This document shows, piece after piece, positions 11,150-22,774 of a stretch of 64,000 nucleotides of DNA. The notes under the pieces were generated by a model. The model was not told where the DNA came from. It worked only from the letters and a program-made list of their open reading frames with translations, and did not search any database. This DNA is from Pegoplata infirma (taxonomy: Eukaryota; Arthropoda; Insecta; Diptera; Anthomyiidae): assembly GCA_963921195.1 (NCBI GenBank), contig OY992540.1, positions 58,598,844 to 58,662,843 on the forward strand. Direction: 5' to 3'. The position numbers and the translations under genes were made by a program. Within the stretch, counting starts at the first letter, position 1; each line of letters opens with the position of its first letter.

Positions 11150-11470
11150 AAATTGCCGAATATGAAAATGATGCAGATATGATAAGGTGATCTGAGTTGC
11201 CGAAACTCAACTTCGTACTTGTTAAAGTGTGAAGTGAGGAAAATGTCGAGTGTATTTTGAAACTGCCCTTAAACATATGGAATAGGTGTTGGATTATTCA
11301 CTAGTTGCACAAGGAGGTTGTTGAAGCAAAAAGCACCAGCAACAACAATTTCACTGTCCGGGAAATTCTAGAGGATTCTAGTGATATAGTCTAAAACGAA
11401 GTCAAAGGCATTATGGAAATCCTGTGTTTTTATATTTGGGCTTCTAAAGAGAAACCTTAAATGGAGAACG
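11150..11470 (-). pseudogene. Decayed non-LTR retrotransposon endonuclease fragment
   Basis: On the minus strand around 11385-11285 the translation reads FPDSEIVVAGAFCFNNLLV. This matches the apurinic-like endonuclease motif (...IVVAGDFN...) of non-LTR retrotransposons; the second element at 31971-32010 reads SEIVVAGDFNVRN. In the family the GDFN aspartate and asparagine are active-site residues; here they have become A and C. Upstream (11430-11390) HNAFDFVLDYITRIL fits the preceding helix of the same domain. Frame breaks occur on both sides, no reverse transcriptase follows, and the piece is too short to assign to a clade. Confidence 0.6.
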
Positions 11471-12062
11471 TGCGACCTTATCTGTAAATATTTAAGTATC
11501 CGTGATTAATCGATTAGATATGTATGACCTGTTCCGATTACTAAATCTCGAAATTGGGGGCATGTCCTGTATCTAACTGATTGGATAAAATTAGATCTCA
11601 AGTGATCAGACCAGATTGTATTAATTTTCAGACAGGTAGTTTTTCGTTTTATAATAAACTTCTTAATAATTTCAAAATATTATACACAGCAAAAATTGGG
11701 TCAATACACAATATAAAATAAGGCCCCTCTAACATATTTCTAAGATTTTTATTTAAATTTCTAACAAATAAGCTTAAAATCTTTACCACTGATGCTTTTA
11801 TATTGTTGCAATCAATGGAAAATGTGTTACCGACATACATAAATTCAAACAATAGCGGTTATAGTAGACAAACAGAAGCAGTTGTGGAAATGTATAATAG
11901 TACCCCGAGTAAAAATGATACTTATTATATTATAAACGACCAACGGTAAGTACAAGCTAACTATTTTTTTTTTTAAAGGGGAAGAGAAAAATATGGGATC
12001 ATATTGTATATAATTGTATACATATAACTATATCTAAAGTTTTAATTGGACAAGTTTCATAA
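11471..12062. other. Unassigned AT-rich region
   Basis: There is no repeat family, RNA gene or coding pattern that I can support. It could be unique intron sequence. Confidence 0.5.
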
Positions 12063-12630
12063 TAGCCTCCACTTACAATTAGTTATAGGGGGTATATATA
12101 ATTTTGTCATTCCGTTTGAAACTCATCGATATATCGGTCTAGGAACCCACAAAGTATATATGTTATTGATCAGTGATCGATTTGAAGACATTCTAGCGAT
12201 GTCCGTCTGTTGAAATGGCGATCACGGACACAGTGCTACACAGATGTGACTGAGACTTAACACATTTACTTGTTGTTGTCCTCAGAAGTTCGGTATTGCA
12301 TTTGAGCGATATCGGTTCAGTGCTTAAAAATTTATGAACATAAATGTAAAAAAATCTTTGTACGTTCCACATAACCGAAAAATACAAAATGCTGTAATTC
12401 GGCTGGTGGAGGACACATGTTAGACATATTTATTTACACAAAAAAAATTAAGCGGCATTTTTATTTTTCACCAAAAAAATTTTTTGTGAGGAGTTTTAAA
12501 AAAAATCGTTTATTTTTTTTTCAATTAAACAAACAATTTTTAAATTTTTTTTTCAATAATCTTTTTTACAATTAGGGAGGGTATCAATATAATCGACATG
12601 ACCGAATTTCACTTTTTTTACTTTTTTTTT
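12063..12630 (+). mobile_element. mini-me-like element, family B, copy 1 (worn)
   Basis: It begins TAGCCTCCACTTACAATTAG with AGGGGGTATATATAATTTTG, then the core at 12150-12205. The GTCY array has shrunk to one unit (ATGTCCGTCTGTTG). The end is GGAGGGTATCAATATAATCG with a degenerate hairpin. Confidence 0.7.
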
Positions 12631-13086
12631 TACCTGGGACGTTGCCACAGTTTTCCTACTAGGAACATCAACAACAATAATAATGATAACAACAAACTAT
12701 AAACAACAATTAAAATGGTTTTCCTAGATTTCAAATGTATTTCTGAAAAAAACATATCTATTTTTTTGTTCTGTTATTAAATGAGTAGCAGATATTTTCA
12801 TAAAATCCTGTTTTTTCACAATTTAAAAAAAATGTTCTATATTATTGATGATGATAAAAATATATAAAATAAAATAAATCCAATTTAATTGTTGTAGATA
12901 TTAAATTTTTGTTATAAAAAAAAGTGTATGGCAAAAAAATTAACTATCTTTATATGGCACATTGATTTAATAAGATTCAATTAAAATTTGCTTTTAATAT
13001 ACATGAATGAATGTTTCCATTATCGTACATTGTATATCCTCATTAACATTTTAATTAACCCATGTTATGCGAAACAAAAAAAAAAA
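12631..13086. other. Unassigned AT-rich region
   Basis: Noncoding, with ACAACAATAATAATGATAAC-type simple sequence at 12669-12715. Confidence 0.5.
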
Positions 13087-14683
13087 AAATTATAGACGGT
13101 CAAGACCGATATAATACTCTACACCAGAGTTTCCCGGAAAATGGGTCCCATGTACCGATTAGATATGTATATATGTTGTCAAATCTTTAATAAGTGTAAA
13201 ACGCATTCACAAATCAAATTTGAGTGAAATAGGCTACTATTTGTTGACAATAAAGCGCTTTAACTGAATATCGGGCCAAATTTTCTCAAGGGGCCTAAGT
13301 CCAAAACTTTTCCGATGATTATTAGATTTGATAAGGTTATTTAGGTACGCGTTTAACATACACAAACAAAATTTTAATTAAATATTTTCTATTTTCATGA
13401 AATTTGAGAGATTTGTGTGGAAATCGGGAAGGTGGTTTGTATGGGGGCTATAAGAAGAACTGGTCCGATTTCTTTAAAATTCGGAATGGTGATTTGTGAA
13501 GACAAAACACGTTTATCTGCCATTTCCAAAAGATATCTAATATAATACGGTTATTATAGTCATTTGAGCCAAAACTAAAGAGGACCTTTGTATAGGGGCT
13601 ACATAAAAAAAAAAAAACTGGTAAAACGCCTGGTAAAATGCCTTGTAATCCCGTTCTACCAACATTTAACAAGTTTCCTTGTTTTTAACAAAAAATCTTG
13701 TACTTTGCTCAACCGAGAATTACAGTTTTATTTGTAATTTTACAAATTTATTTTCGTAATTGTATTCTACCATTTTGAAAGGTTATTTTACAAAACAAAA
13801 CTGTAATTTTAAAACAAAGTTTTTATTACGAGGATTCTAGTTGATTTACAAAAAAAACTGTTATTTTACAAAAAATATGGTATACGAGGATTTACATTTT
13901 TTAACAAAAAAAAAAAAAAAAAAAATTTTTTGTAAATTTTTTTAATTTTCCAAGTCCCGGACAAAATTCTTTTTTTTTATTGAAAAATATTTAAAAAAAA
14001 AATTAAAAAATTTTGAAAACTTTTTTTTCGATTCTAGTTAATTTACAAAAAAACAGTTATTTTACAAAAAATGATTTTATTACGAGGATTTATGTTGTTT
14101 AACAAAAATTTGTTTTTTTTTTTTGTAAATTTACCATTTTGTTTTGTAAACTTAAAATTTTTTTAAACATATTTACCATTTTTTCTTGTAAGTTTACCAT
14201 TTTTTTTATTTTTCCGGTTTTAAAACAATATTTTTACCAATAAAATTGGTTATTTTACCAATTTTTGGCGCATTCAAAATTACGAGGAAATCCTCGTAAT
14301 TTTACGAGAATTTTACCTACCTCCTATTTTACGAGAATAGCCTCGTAAAATCACGAGATTTTTTGGTAACTTTACAAGGTTTTTTTTTAGTGTAGGTCTA
14401 AATATGGACCGATTTTTTCCAATTTCAATAGGCTTCGTCCTTGGGCCAAGGGAAGCTTAAGTTTCAAATTTCAAGGCAATTGATTAAAAATTGCGACCTG
14501 TATCGTGTTTACACCGTTTACATGGACAGACGGACAGACGGACGGACATCGCTAAATCGACTCAAAAAGTGATCTTGAGTCGATCGGTATACTTAAAGGT
14601 GGGGTAGGACCAATATTTCGGGTAGTTACAAACATCAGCACAATCTCATTACACCCTGTACCACAGTGTGGTGTAGGGTATAA
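13087..14683 (-). mobile_element. mini-me-like element, family D, copy 4, split by F3
   Basis: It opens with GACGGTCAAGACCG and ends with CCACAGTGTGGTGTAGGG-TATAA at 14683. The GTCY array is the complement of acagacggacagacggacgg at 14525-14544. The two halves, 13087-13611 and 14393-14683, rejoin exactly across F3 at GGGGCTAGGTCTAAATATGG. Confidence 0.8.
13612..14392. mobile_element. TIR element family F, complete copy F3 (781 bp, TA duplication)
   Basis: The left end is CATAAAAAAAAAAAACTGGT and the right end (inverted) CACTAAAAAAAAACCTTGTA, with TA at 13610-13611 and 14393-14394. Inside are many GTAAATTTACAA / TTTTACGAG phrases in both orientations, so the element folds extensively. It is inserted at the same TA of a D element that hosts E3 at 27232. 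Confidence 0.8.
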
Positions 14684-14759
14684 AAATCGTTTTAAAATGC
14701 TGCTAGTAAAAATTGGGTATTTTTGTTTCGCGTGCAACGCATTGAAATATAAGTCTAAC

Positions 14760-15274
14760 TAGGGAGGCCTTTCAGAGGGCACCCATAAATTTAAAAAAGG
14801 GTTGCCACAATATAAAAATAAATTTTTGAAAATACGAACTTAACGAATTTGGAAACGAATTTTTAGAAAGAGGGTAGATTTGTTCTAAAAAAATATTGAT
14901 ACATTTGACTCCTAAGGGGCACTCTTGGGACAGTTAGAGTGGTGGGGGCAAATTTTATAGATATGTCTTTTTGGAGTAAAAAATGTCAAAGGGAGTAAAG
15001 ATAGGGTGTAGGTATGTTCGAAAAAATGTTGAGGGGGAAAAATAAAAATAAAAATTATGGGGACCGCCTTTAGGGTTAGAGATAGAGCGTGGGTATGTTC
15101 TGAGAAAATGCTCTAGGGGCACTTTTGAGGCAGTTAAAGCTGTAGAAGAAGTTTTATAAAAATACGATATTTGTATGGGAGCCACCTTAAGGAGTAGAGA
15201 CAGAGCTTAGGTATATTTGAAAAAAAATGTTAGGGGATAAAAGTAATGTTGTTCGCTCTTAGCAAACACCTTTA
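14760..15274. repeat. Degenerate tandem repeat T, first part
   Basis: The unit includes a phrase like GGGGCACTTTTGAGGCAGTT, then a GTTTTATA...ATTTGTATGGGAGC phrase, then GGAGTAGAGACAGAGC..GGTATGTTC, then AAAAAATGTTGAGGGG. Three to four worn units are visible. The second part, 16089-16260, continues the same pattern after the E2 insertion. Confidence 0.55.
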
Positions 15275-16086
15275 CACTCAAAATATTTTGTAGGCAAAAA
15301 CCAATGAAAAACACATTTAAAACCAGTGAATAAACAATTGAAAACCATCCCAGTAATTATTCATTTGTTTTAACAAACATCAACATTTATTTTTTACTGT
15401 AGACAAAATTCTCTAAAAGAAATAACATTAAACATTAAAAAATTAAGTTTTTTTCATTCAATTTTATCAACAAATTCGAAAAAATAACCTACCAAAACAT
15501 TAAAAATTAATGATAGTTCTGTTATTTTTACCAATAAATTCCAAAATAATAACCTACGAAAACATTAAAAATTAATGATTTCGTAGGTTATTTTTTCCAA
15601 TTTTCTATTGAAATATTTTTTTAAAAATTTTTAAGAAAATTTTGGGGAATCGATCCCGCAATCAACTACATTCTGGCCAGACACTCTACCCATCGTACCA
15701 AAGTCACTCGATACAAACATGTTTTTATATTTCTATAAATAATTTTTTGAATTTTTTTCTACTAAAAAATAACCTACTTGTGTAGGTTAAAACTAATGAT
15801 ATCTCATTAAAAAATACCAACAATTTAAAAAAAAAAATACTTACACAAATCATTAAAAATTTAAAGAATAATCAGTAGTTTTTACTTACACAACACAAAT
15901 AAATGACTTTAAAAATTAAATGTTAATGAAAGTCTTTATTTTTTTGTGAGTTATTTTTGAAACAAAGGACAGAAGTAGTCATTAATAAAAATTGAACATC
16001 AAACAAAGGTTTTTTCTTTTGAAAACGACTAAACGTAAAATTTTTTAAATAAACTACAAACAATTAATGACATAATTTTTTAAGTG
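15275..16086 (-). mobile_element. TIR element family E, complete copy E2 (812 bp, TA duplication)
   Basis: The ends CACTCAAAATATTTTGTAGG and (inverted) CACTTAAAAAATTATGTCAT are flanked by TA at 15273-15274 and 16087-16088. Two near-palindromes (ACCTACGAAAACATTAAAAA ... ATGATTTCGTAGGTTA, and a worn second one) sit left of centre. A tRNA-like module is at 15646-15700 (minus). No coding. Confidence 0.85.
15646..15700 (-). ncRNA. tRNA-like Pol III promoter module in E2
   Basis: On the minus strand an A-box-like TGGTACGATGG and a B-box-like GGATCGATTCC start 44 nt apart, the spacing of real tRNAs. GGTAGAGTGTCTGG between them resembles the D-arm and anticodon arm of a tRNA. No proper acceptor stem is visible. 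Probably tRNA-derived; transcription is untested. Confidence 0.55.
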
Positions 16087-16088
16087 TA

Positions 16089-16260
16089 GGGGCAGTTTTG
16101 AGGCAGTTAGAGCTGTAGGAGCAGTTTTATAGAAATGAGATCTTTGTATGGGAGCACTTAAGGAGTGTAGACCGAATGTTGGGGGAAGGAAATAATGGGT
16201 TTCGCTCTTGCGTTTTATCCCTCTAGGGGCAATTGTGGGGCGGTTTTGCGACTTATTGTG
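16089..16260. repeat. Degenerate tandem repeat T, second part
   Basis: It continues GGGGCAGTTTTGAGGCAGTT, AGAGCTGTAGGAGCAGTTTT and TTTGTATGGGAGCACTTAAG, matching 15116-15200 closely. Confidence 0.55.
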
Positions 16261-16811
16261 TTTTTGTTTAAATGGCCTTAAGCAATTTTTGCTTAAAATG
16301 GGTTAATGTTGTTTTTATTGTTTTTTATGCCTGAAATTATTGTACATTTAATGAAATTTAATGCATATGTGTTTATTTTATAAAACTTTTAAAATGTTTT
16401 TGTTATTGTATTACTTTTTCTCTGTTGTATTTTTGCATTTAATTAATATTATTTAACTGCGTTAATTCACAATGTAATTATTCAATTATTTAAAAAAAAA
16501 AACTCTTTTTGTTTTATACAATTTACAACAAAATTAATATGATTTCATTTTGGTCAGTGCAGTTAGTTATCATGTGTTGCCTGTGTCATTTGTTGTACTA
16601 CTTGTATTACTACCAATTTTCAAACATATGCGACATTTCTGCTATCAATTAACACATTTGAAACACGCAAAAAGAAATTTTGTTAGTAAAATTAATTGAA
16701 TTGAATGAAATTTCTAAGTGTTACATACGGATCGATAAACTTATGTATACTCTCTATTTTTTTGTATGGCAAAAAAAGTTTTTCTTTTGATATTGAACGT
16801 ACGCTGAAATT
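16261..16811. other. Unassigned AT-rich region
   Basis: It looks noncoding; no repeat boundaries are recognised. Confidence 0.5.
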
Positions 16812-17256
16812 TTTTATTTTACAAGCTTTTTACCAATAATTTTGTAATTTTACAAGCTTTTTACCAATAAAATTGTAAATTTACAATTTTTTTGACGCAA
16901 CAAAACTTACAAGGAGGTCTCATGATTTTACTAGATTTTTTGCTATCTCCTATTTTAAGAGAATTCCTAGTAAAAATTACGAAATTTTTGGTAATTTTAC
17001 AAGCTTTTTATCAATAAAATTGTAAATTTACAACTTTTTTGGGAAAATAAAACTTTCAAGGAACTCTTGTGAATATACTTGATTTTTTGTAAAAACAAAA
17101 GTTGAAAATTTATAAAATTACAAAAAAAATTATAAAATTACAAAAAAAATGTAAATTTCGATCGAAAATTTATTTTTAAAAAACAAGGAAAACTGTAAAA
17201 TATTGGTAAAATGGGATTACGAGTTTTTCTAGTAATTTGACAAGGATTTTTTTGTG
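16812..17256. mobile_element. TIR element family F, copy F4, left end worn
   Basis: It carries the ACAAGCTTTTTACCAATAAA phrase three times, the CTATCTCCTATTTTAAGAG phrase, and the right end AATTTGACAAGGATTTTTTT-GTG followed by TA. The left TIR is not recognisable. Confidence 0.65.
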
Positions 17257-17635
17257 TATTAATATTAAAAACTTTCCAAAATTGGTCGATCGGAATTCGA
17301 GATATCATTATTTGAAATTGTCACAAAATTTCTAAAATGGCGGTTTTTCTCTACGTTAGCGAAATTAAAAAAAAAATTCTAATTTTTTTTTTCCACTGAA
17401 TATTTTATAGCGCATGAGAAAAACTTTGATTAAACTTAATTTGAGCCAAAGCAGAACATTTAAACCCATGGCGTCCTTTGATCAAAGTATAGAATGTTTC
17501 GGCAAAAAAACAAAAGCTTTGATCAAAGGGCTCCAGGTGTTAAAATATTCGCATTTGGCTGAAATTAGCTTTAAATGAAAGTTTGTCTCAAGTTCTATGC
17601 AAGGGTCAGGGGAAAGAAATTTTGAGATTTTTCCT
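17257..17635. repeat. Dispersed repeat S, copy 1
   Basis: It shares with 38100-39180, 40851-41250 and 42001-42187 the phrases AAAATTGGTCGATCGGAATT / CGAGATATC, AAAATGGCGGTTTTTCTCTA and TTGATCAAAGGGCTCC. The phrases occur in both orientations across copies. Ends and mechanism are unknown. Confidence 0.55.
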
Positions 17636-18902
17636 TGTTAGTGGTAGAGGGTATATTTAAGTATGTCATTCCGTTTGTAACTCATCGAAATATCGGTCTG
17701 GGAATCCGTAACTTATATTTAGTGTATTAATCATCGGTGATCGATTTTAAGGCATTCTAGAGAATCCTGTCTGTCTGTCTGTTTGTTCGTCTGTCTGTTA
17801 AAATGGTGATCACGGCCAAAATATTACAAATATTAACTGTTACGCAATATATTTACTTGTTGTGGCTTCAAAAAGTTTGGTATTGCATTTAAGCGATATC
17901 GGTTCAGATGTTCAAAAGTTATGAACGAAAATTTAAGGACACTTCAAAAATTTTAGTACATTTTACATAACCCTAAAATGCTAAATTTTTTAACTCAACT
18001 GCACAGAAAAAAATAGAAAAAATATTTGAGTAAATTTTTAATACTATTGAGTAAAAAATTACTTAATTTTGCACCAGTAAACGATTTAATAGTATTGAGT
18101 AAATTTTTAATAAAAATTTATTAAATGTTTAAAAAAAAAATTGATTAAATTTTTAATTGACACAATAAAACATTTACTCAAAATTTATCTATTTATTTTT
18201 TTTAAAAGTTTAAAAAAGTTTTAAATTTTTTTACAAAAAAAAAAACAAAAAACTTGTTTTTTCAAACTTTACCAAACATATTTATGTCTCAAAAACATAG
18301 GAAAATTTTATAAAGACGATTAGAAACTTTCATATACATACACAAAAAACTATAAACTAAACGAGAATTCAAAAACTATGAGAGTTAAAAAAAAAAAAAA
18401 CTATTACATTTTTATGAAATTATTTAATTAAATTGTTTTTAAAATTTTTAAGTAAATTTTTAATTGCGTCAATTTAAAAATTACTCAATTTTTGTTTTTA
18501 AATTTAAACAAGTGATTACTCAAATTTGTTTCCTCCATATTTTTTTCTGTGTGCGTGCTGCACACAAATTTTTACCCCAAATATTTTTTCGGACAGAGAT
18601 GACTGAAACTTAACATATTTATTAGAAGTTCTCCCGAGAAGTTTGGTATTGCATTTGAGCGATATCGGTTCAGCGGTTCAAAAGTTATGAACGAAAATGT
18701 AAGGACACTTAAAAAATTTCAGTACATTCAACATAACCTAAAAATACAAAATGCTTTAATTCGCCTGCTGGCTGACATATGTGAACATAATTGAACACCA
18801 AATGGTATTTAAACATATTTATTGACAAAAAAAGACAAAAATCGCGGATTTTTTTTTTCGCGGAAATTTTTTTTCAAAATTTTTTTTTTTTTTTTTTCAA
18901 AA
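17636..18902 (+). mobile_element. mini-me-like family B tract (two partial copies around element I2)
   Basis: 17636-18001 has the AGTGGTAGAGGGTATATTTA start, the core, a GTCTGTCTGTCTGTTTGTTC array at 17769-17798 and the AAGCGATATCGGTTCAG phrase. 18588-18902 repeats the second half from ACAGAGATGACTGAAACTTA onward, to TTCGCGGAAATTTTTTTTC. Element I2 sits between. The final hairpin is missing because a D element begins at 18903. Confidence 0.65.
18002..18551. mobile_element. TIR element family I, complete copy I2 (550 bp)
   Basis: The left end CACAGAAAAAAATAGAAAAA and right end (inverted) CACAGAAAAAAATATGGAGG are flanked by TG on both sides, a possible 2-bp duplication. The interior alternates GAGTAAATTTTTAAT and ATTAAAAATTTACTC. 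No coding. Confidence 0.75.
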
Positions 18903-19042
18903 GTAGCCCCCATACAAACCACTTTTCCGATTTTACATAAATCTCTCAAATTTCATGAAAATAGAAAATAATTTATTAGGGGGTTATTCATAATACCTTA
19001 ACTGTACTTAAAGTATGTTGACAAATATTCATGCATTATCAG

Positions 19043-19569
19043 CAAGTAGAGGACTTTCATGCAAATTCATGTTTTCCCCTTTGGTCATAGAACAGCATAA
19101 ACAAGATATCTTTGCGAATCAAAGAATTTGCTTTAAAATGGCATCGATTCGTTAGTGCATATTTTGCTTAAAATGCATATTTTGCATATTTTGCTATTAT
19201 TTCGCCATAAATGCATATTTTAAGGTCATATTTTGAATAAATTTTAGTTTTTTAGCTATTTTTTTAGTATTTTTAGCTATTTTTAAGATTTTTTAATGAT
19301 ATTTTTTTTTTAATTAAAGCAATTATTACATTTTTTTTAATAATTTTTAATTTTTTAATACTATTAACAGTGTAATATGTATATCTAAGCTTAAAACGCC
19401 AGACTGAATTCATATTTTATGTTTTTTTTTTTTTAAAAGTAAAAAACAAGTTGATATTTATGATTTTAAGTGCATATTTTAAGGTTTTTAGTGCATATTT
19501 CAAGACTTATTAGTGCATATTTTAGGCGCCTAAAACATAGTTTTTTAGTGCATGAAGGTCCTGTCCCTG
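19043..19569. mobile_element. hAT-like MITE K1 (527 bp, perfect 8-bp duplication)
   Basis: The ends CAAGTAGAGGACTTTCATGC and (inverted) CAGGGACAGGACCTTCATGC are flanked by ATTATCAG at 19035-19042 and 19570-19577. The interior is dense in GTGCATATTTT units. Eight-base duplications and CAGGG-type ends are hAT hallmarks. Confidence 0.85.
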
Positions 19570-19614
19570 ATTATCAGTCAAATAAACCTACATTAGATTT
19601 AATTTACTCATTAT

Positions 19615-20184
19615 TAGGGATGAGATTTCCATGCAAATGCATGTTTTTTATCGATAGTCTAAAAATGATATCGACCAATTATCTTTCCAGATCAAAAAAT
19701 TTGCGTTAAAATGGCATCGATTTGTTTTTGCATATTTTTGCCTATTTTGGTAAAAATGCATATTTTTGCATATTTTGGTTTTAAATGCATATTTCTAAAC
19801 TTTAAAGTACATATTTTTGCATATCTTAGCATAAATTGACAAAAACACAAATTGAAATTTATTTGTTTCAAAAACTATTTTAAATTTTAAAAATTTATTT
19901 TCAAAATAAGAAAAAATATTTTTTTTTTCTTTTAAATTTTTTTTTTAAAGATTGTCTTAATTTTTAAAAAAAAAATCTTACTTTTATAAAGTTTTAAATT
20001 GTACTAGTAAAAACCGGCTTTTTTTGCTTTTAAAGAAGTTTTTTCTATGAAAACAAGATTTTTATTGCACACATTTTATTTTTTAGTGCCTATTTTTAGA
20101 ATTTTTAATGCATATTTTGAATTTTTATCGCATTTTTTAACCGCATTTTTTTGATTTTTTTAATGCATGAAAATCTCACCCCTA
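19615..20184. mobile_element. hAT-like MITE K2 (570 bp, 8-bp duplication)
   Basis: The ends TAGGGATGAGATTTCCATGC and (inverted) TAGGGGTGAGATTTTCATGC are flanked by CTCATTAT (19607-19614) and GTCATTAT (20185-20192), 7 of 8 matching. Like K1 it has GCATCGAT..GTTTTTGCATATTTT phrases, so K1 and K2 are sister families. Confidence 0.85.
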
Positions 20185-20486
20185 GTCATTATGAATAGCC
20201 CAGTTATAATTTTGTTTGTGTGTGTTTAACGCGTACTTTAACAACCTAATCAAATCTAGTTATAATCGGACCATTTTTGGACATAGATATGAAAATTTTG
20301 TTCGATATTCAGTTAAAGCGGTTTATTGGCAACAAATAGAACTATGTTTCATTTAAATCTGATTTTTGAGTGTTTTATGCACTTATTTAAGATATTACAA
20401 AAGATAGATCCAATCGGTCCATGTTTGAACCTTGGGATCCACATTCAGGGAAACACCGACTATAATTTTCTAACTTGTTCAAATAC

Positions 20487-21899
20487 ATTTGATTTTTTAA
20501 ACCCTCGGTCATGGACCCTGTTTATTATATTTATTATTAGGCGGCTTCGTGGTCGACGTGGTGACCGAATGTAAAGCCAATTGTGACTTGGCTCAACTGC
20601 CGGTCAATAAAAAAACAACTGTCAATCAGTAACTGCATAACATTTTCTGAGTGTATGAATGCATACATTGAGTAATGATTGATAGATAACAAAGGATAAT
20701 GTTGAAATATTACTATCCATAGAGATCTATAGCGACAATAGGCATCCGTATTTAATGAATTTTGAAAAAAAAAGTTTTGATATGACAGCAAAATGTATTG
20801 CATACTTACGGGATCACAGAAAGCAGACAGTAAAGCATGAAAGGAAATCGATATCAATTGTCCAGTTATCCCAAAAGATTAATGTTAACTAAAATTTAAA
20901 TCTCAAAATCCTGGCTAATTTAAATTCCCATAATGGTGTAAATAAAAATAATTTAATTGTAACTCATTTATTGTACAAATGTTTTGCTAACACTTTTATG
21001 CGATTAAAAAAAAACTACCACATTATAATTTTTTCTTATTAAATATTAAATTGTTCTCCATCTCCGGGCGCCCAACATGTAAAACCAGTTCAAGGTAAAC
21101 TTAACTTATGGTAAACTTTTTTGTGTTTTGTTTTATATTTATTTTTTTTTTGTTTAACTCGGTAACTTAAAGTAAAAGTTTTTTTTTTTGTTGTGTATGG
21201 TTTTGAAATGATTAACTAACCACTTTAAAAATCCCTTAAGTAGCATTAGTAAATTGAACAACAAAAAAACGAAAAACTTTGGGTTTATTTAAGTAAAAGT
21301 ATCAACTTAATTTAACCAATACAAACAAACTAAAGTTAACAAGAATAATATGAAGAAGAAGAAGGAGACGGATATGGAACAAGAATACAATACTTTCTCA
21401 TACATATGCAGTTTAGGATTTTCTTAAAAGGTAAAAAAACTGAACAATTTCCCAAGACTTCGAAATTTGTAATGAATGTATTTATTTTTTTCTTTTTGTT
21501 TTAAAGAAAGAATGATTGTCATGAAGAAAAGAGCAAGAAAAAGAAGTCGTATCAATGACTAAATGACAGTGACAAAATTAGAAAGTAAAATGTTTAACAG
21601 AAAACTGGTTGTAAACTTCTTAAATTACAAAAAATTTTCTACTGTGTTTTTGCCTTGCTTATAAATTTTTGCAGTATCAACATTTTTTTTGAAAAAAAAA
21701 TATATTTCATTTCGTTTTTTTTTTTGTTTAAAGAATGTCCTTCGTCTTCAATTTTCCTGACATTTTTAATTTAAACAACTTTTAACATAAAAAAAGGAAA
21801 TATTCGTTTCGATTGACCAGGTTGGATTTTATTTATATTTTTATCTCCAATAGGAAAACTAACACAACTTTTAGGAAAAAAAACTCCAAGTGGATCAAG
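20487..21899. other. Unassigned region, 1.4 kb
   Basis: No repeat boundary is recognised. A 106-residue open frame on the minus strand (20857-20537) shows no domain I know and no splice or codon signal that convinces me. GAAGAAGAAGGAGAC simple sequence occurs at 21353-21370. This may be unique intronic DNA. Confidence 0.5.
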
Positions 21900-21942
21900 T
21901 AGAGATGAGCGGGTGAATGTCTTTCGACTCACACTCACATTT
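21900..21942 (+). mobile_element. Left end of hAT-like MITE family L
   Basis: TAGAGATGAGCGGGTGAATG followed by ACTCACACTCAC matches the left terminus of L1 at 23250. Only about 40 bp remain, because a family C element begins immediately after. Confidence 0.65.
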
Positions 21943-22484
21943 TTATACCATACAACTTCAGTATGGGGGTATACTCACTTTGTCATTCCGTTTGTAACGC
22001 ATCGAAATATCGGTCGGGGACCCCATAAAGTATATATATTATTGATCCATGATCAATTCTAAGATATTCTGTGAATGTCCGTCCGTCCGTCTGTCTGTAG
22101 ATAACACAACGCAGTCCAAAATAAAACAGCTAGACCCCTGAAGTTTGGCACAAATATGTCTTATGTTCATAGGCAGGTTAAGTTCGTGAATGGGGAAAAT
22201 CGGGCCAGGGGGAAAAAGTTCCCCTTGAAGAACTGAACCAACCTCTGAAAAATACACTTTTTGTACATGCTTTTCTGTATTTTTGTTAAATAAATGAAAC
22301 ATTTGGTATATATATCGCGATGGGAAGTTGCTCTCAAAGTCCCCCACTGCCCCCACTGCCCCCCACCCTCACCATCACACCCCCCCCCCCCAAAAACGCC
22401 TCTGTCAATTTTTTTTTTTTTTATTTTTTTACATTTTGGAGGCTATAAAAGATTCGGTACAGCCGAATTTAACACTCTCGCTTG
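21943..22484 (+). mobile_element. mini-me-like element, family C, complete copy
   Basis: It starts TTATACCATACAACTTCAGT, with ATGGGGGTATACTCACTTTG, the core at 22024-22075, and GTCCGTCCGTCCGTCTGTCT at 22078-22097. It ends GGAGGCTATAAAAGATTCGG-TACAGCCGAATT and CTCTCGCTTG. A C-rich stretch (22330-22393) is distinctive. The hairpin ATTCGG-TACA-GCCGAAT matches the family plan. Confidence 0.8.
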
Positions 22485-22774
22485 TTTTTAATTACATAGT
22501 CACGAGCATTTCAATGAATTTAAGTCCAACCACAATCAGTTGTGGCTCACATAAACCTTAGTCACTCTCAAAAAATATCTATTAGTTTTTATACCCTCCA
22601 CTTACAATTAGTGATAGAGGGTATATAATCGAGTTGTCAATTAATTGCCTTTCAACTTTGTTCGAATAATTCAAACAATTTTTTTTGTTCGTTCGATCAA
22701 ACGATTGAATCTGAAAAATTGTTCGATTAATCGCTGAGAATAACGAATAAAAAAAGTAGTTATTAAAAAATATT

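Larger units (their letters stand above)
18979..20203. mobile_element. MITE J (about 120 bp when emptied) carrying two hAT MITEs
   Basis: The ends GGGGGTTATTCATAAT and (inverted) CTGGGCTATTCATAATG lie between TTA at 18976-18978 and 20204-20206, a Harbinger-like duplication. Removing K1 and K2 with one copy of each target repeat leaves about 120 bp. Family unrecognised. Confidence 0.7.
18903..20486 (+). mobile_element. mini-me-like element, family D, copy 6, split by MITE J
   Basis: 18903-18978 (TAGCCCCCATACAAACCACT) and 20204-20486 (TGTTTAACGCGTACTTTAAC to GACTATAATTTTCTAACTTG) are adjacent parts of the D sequence at 4005-4383. Everything between is inserted TIR elements. The left part of D is missing. 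Confidence 0.75.

Noticed and set aside
20537..20857. Minus-strand 106-codon frame as a host exon
   Set aside because: Only part looks ordered (near DRQLSQVTIGF); no convincing splice sites or domain, so left unassigned.
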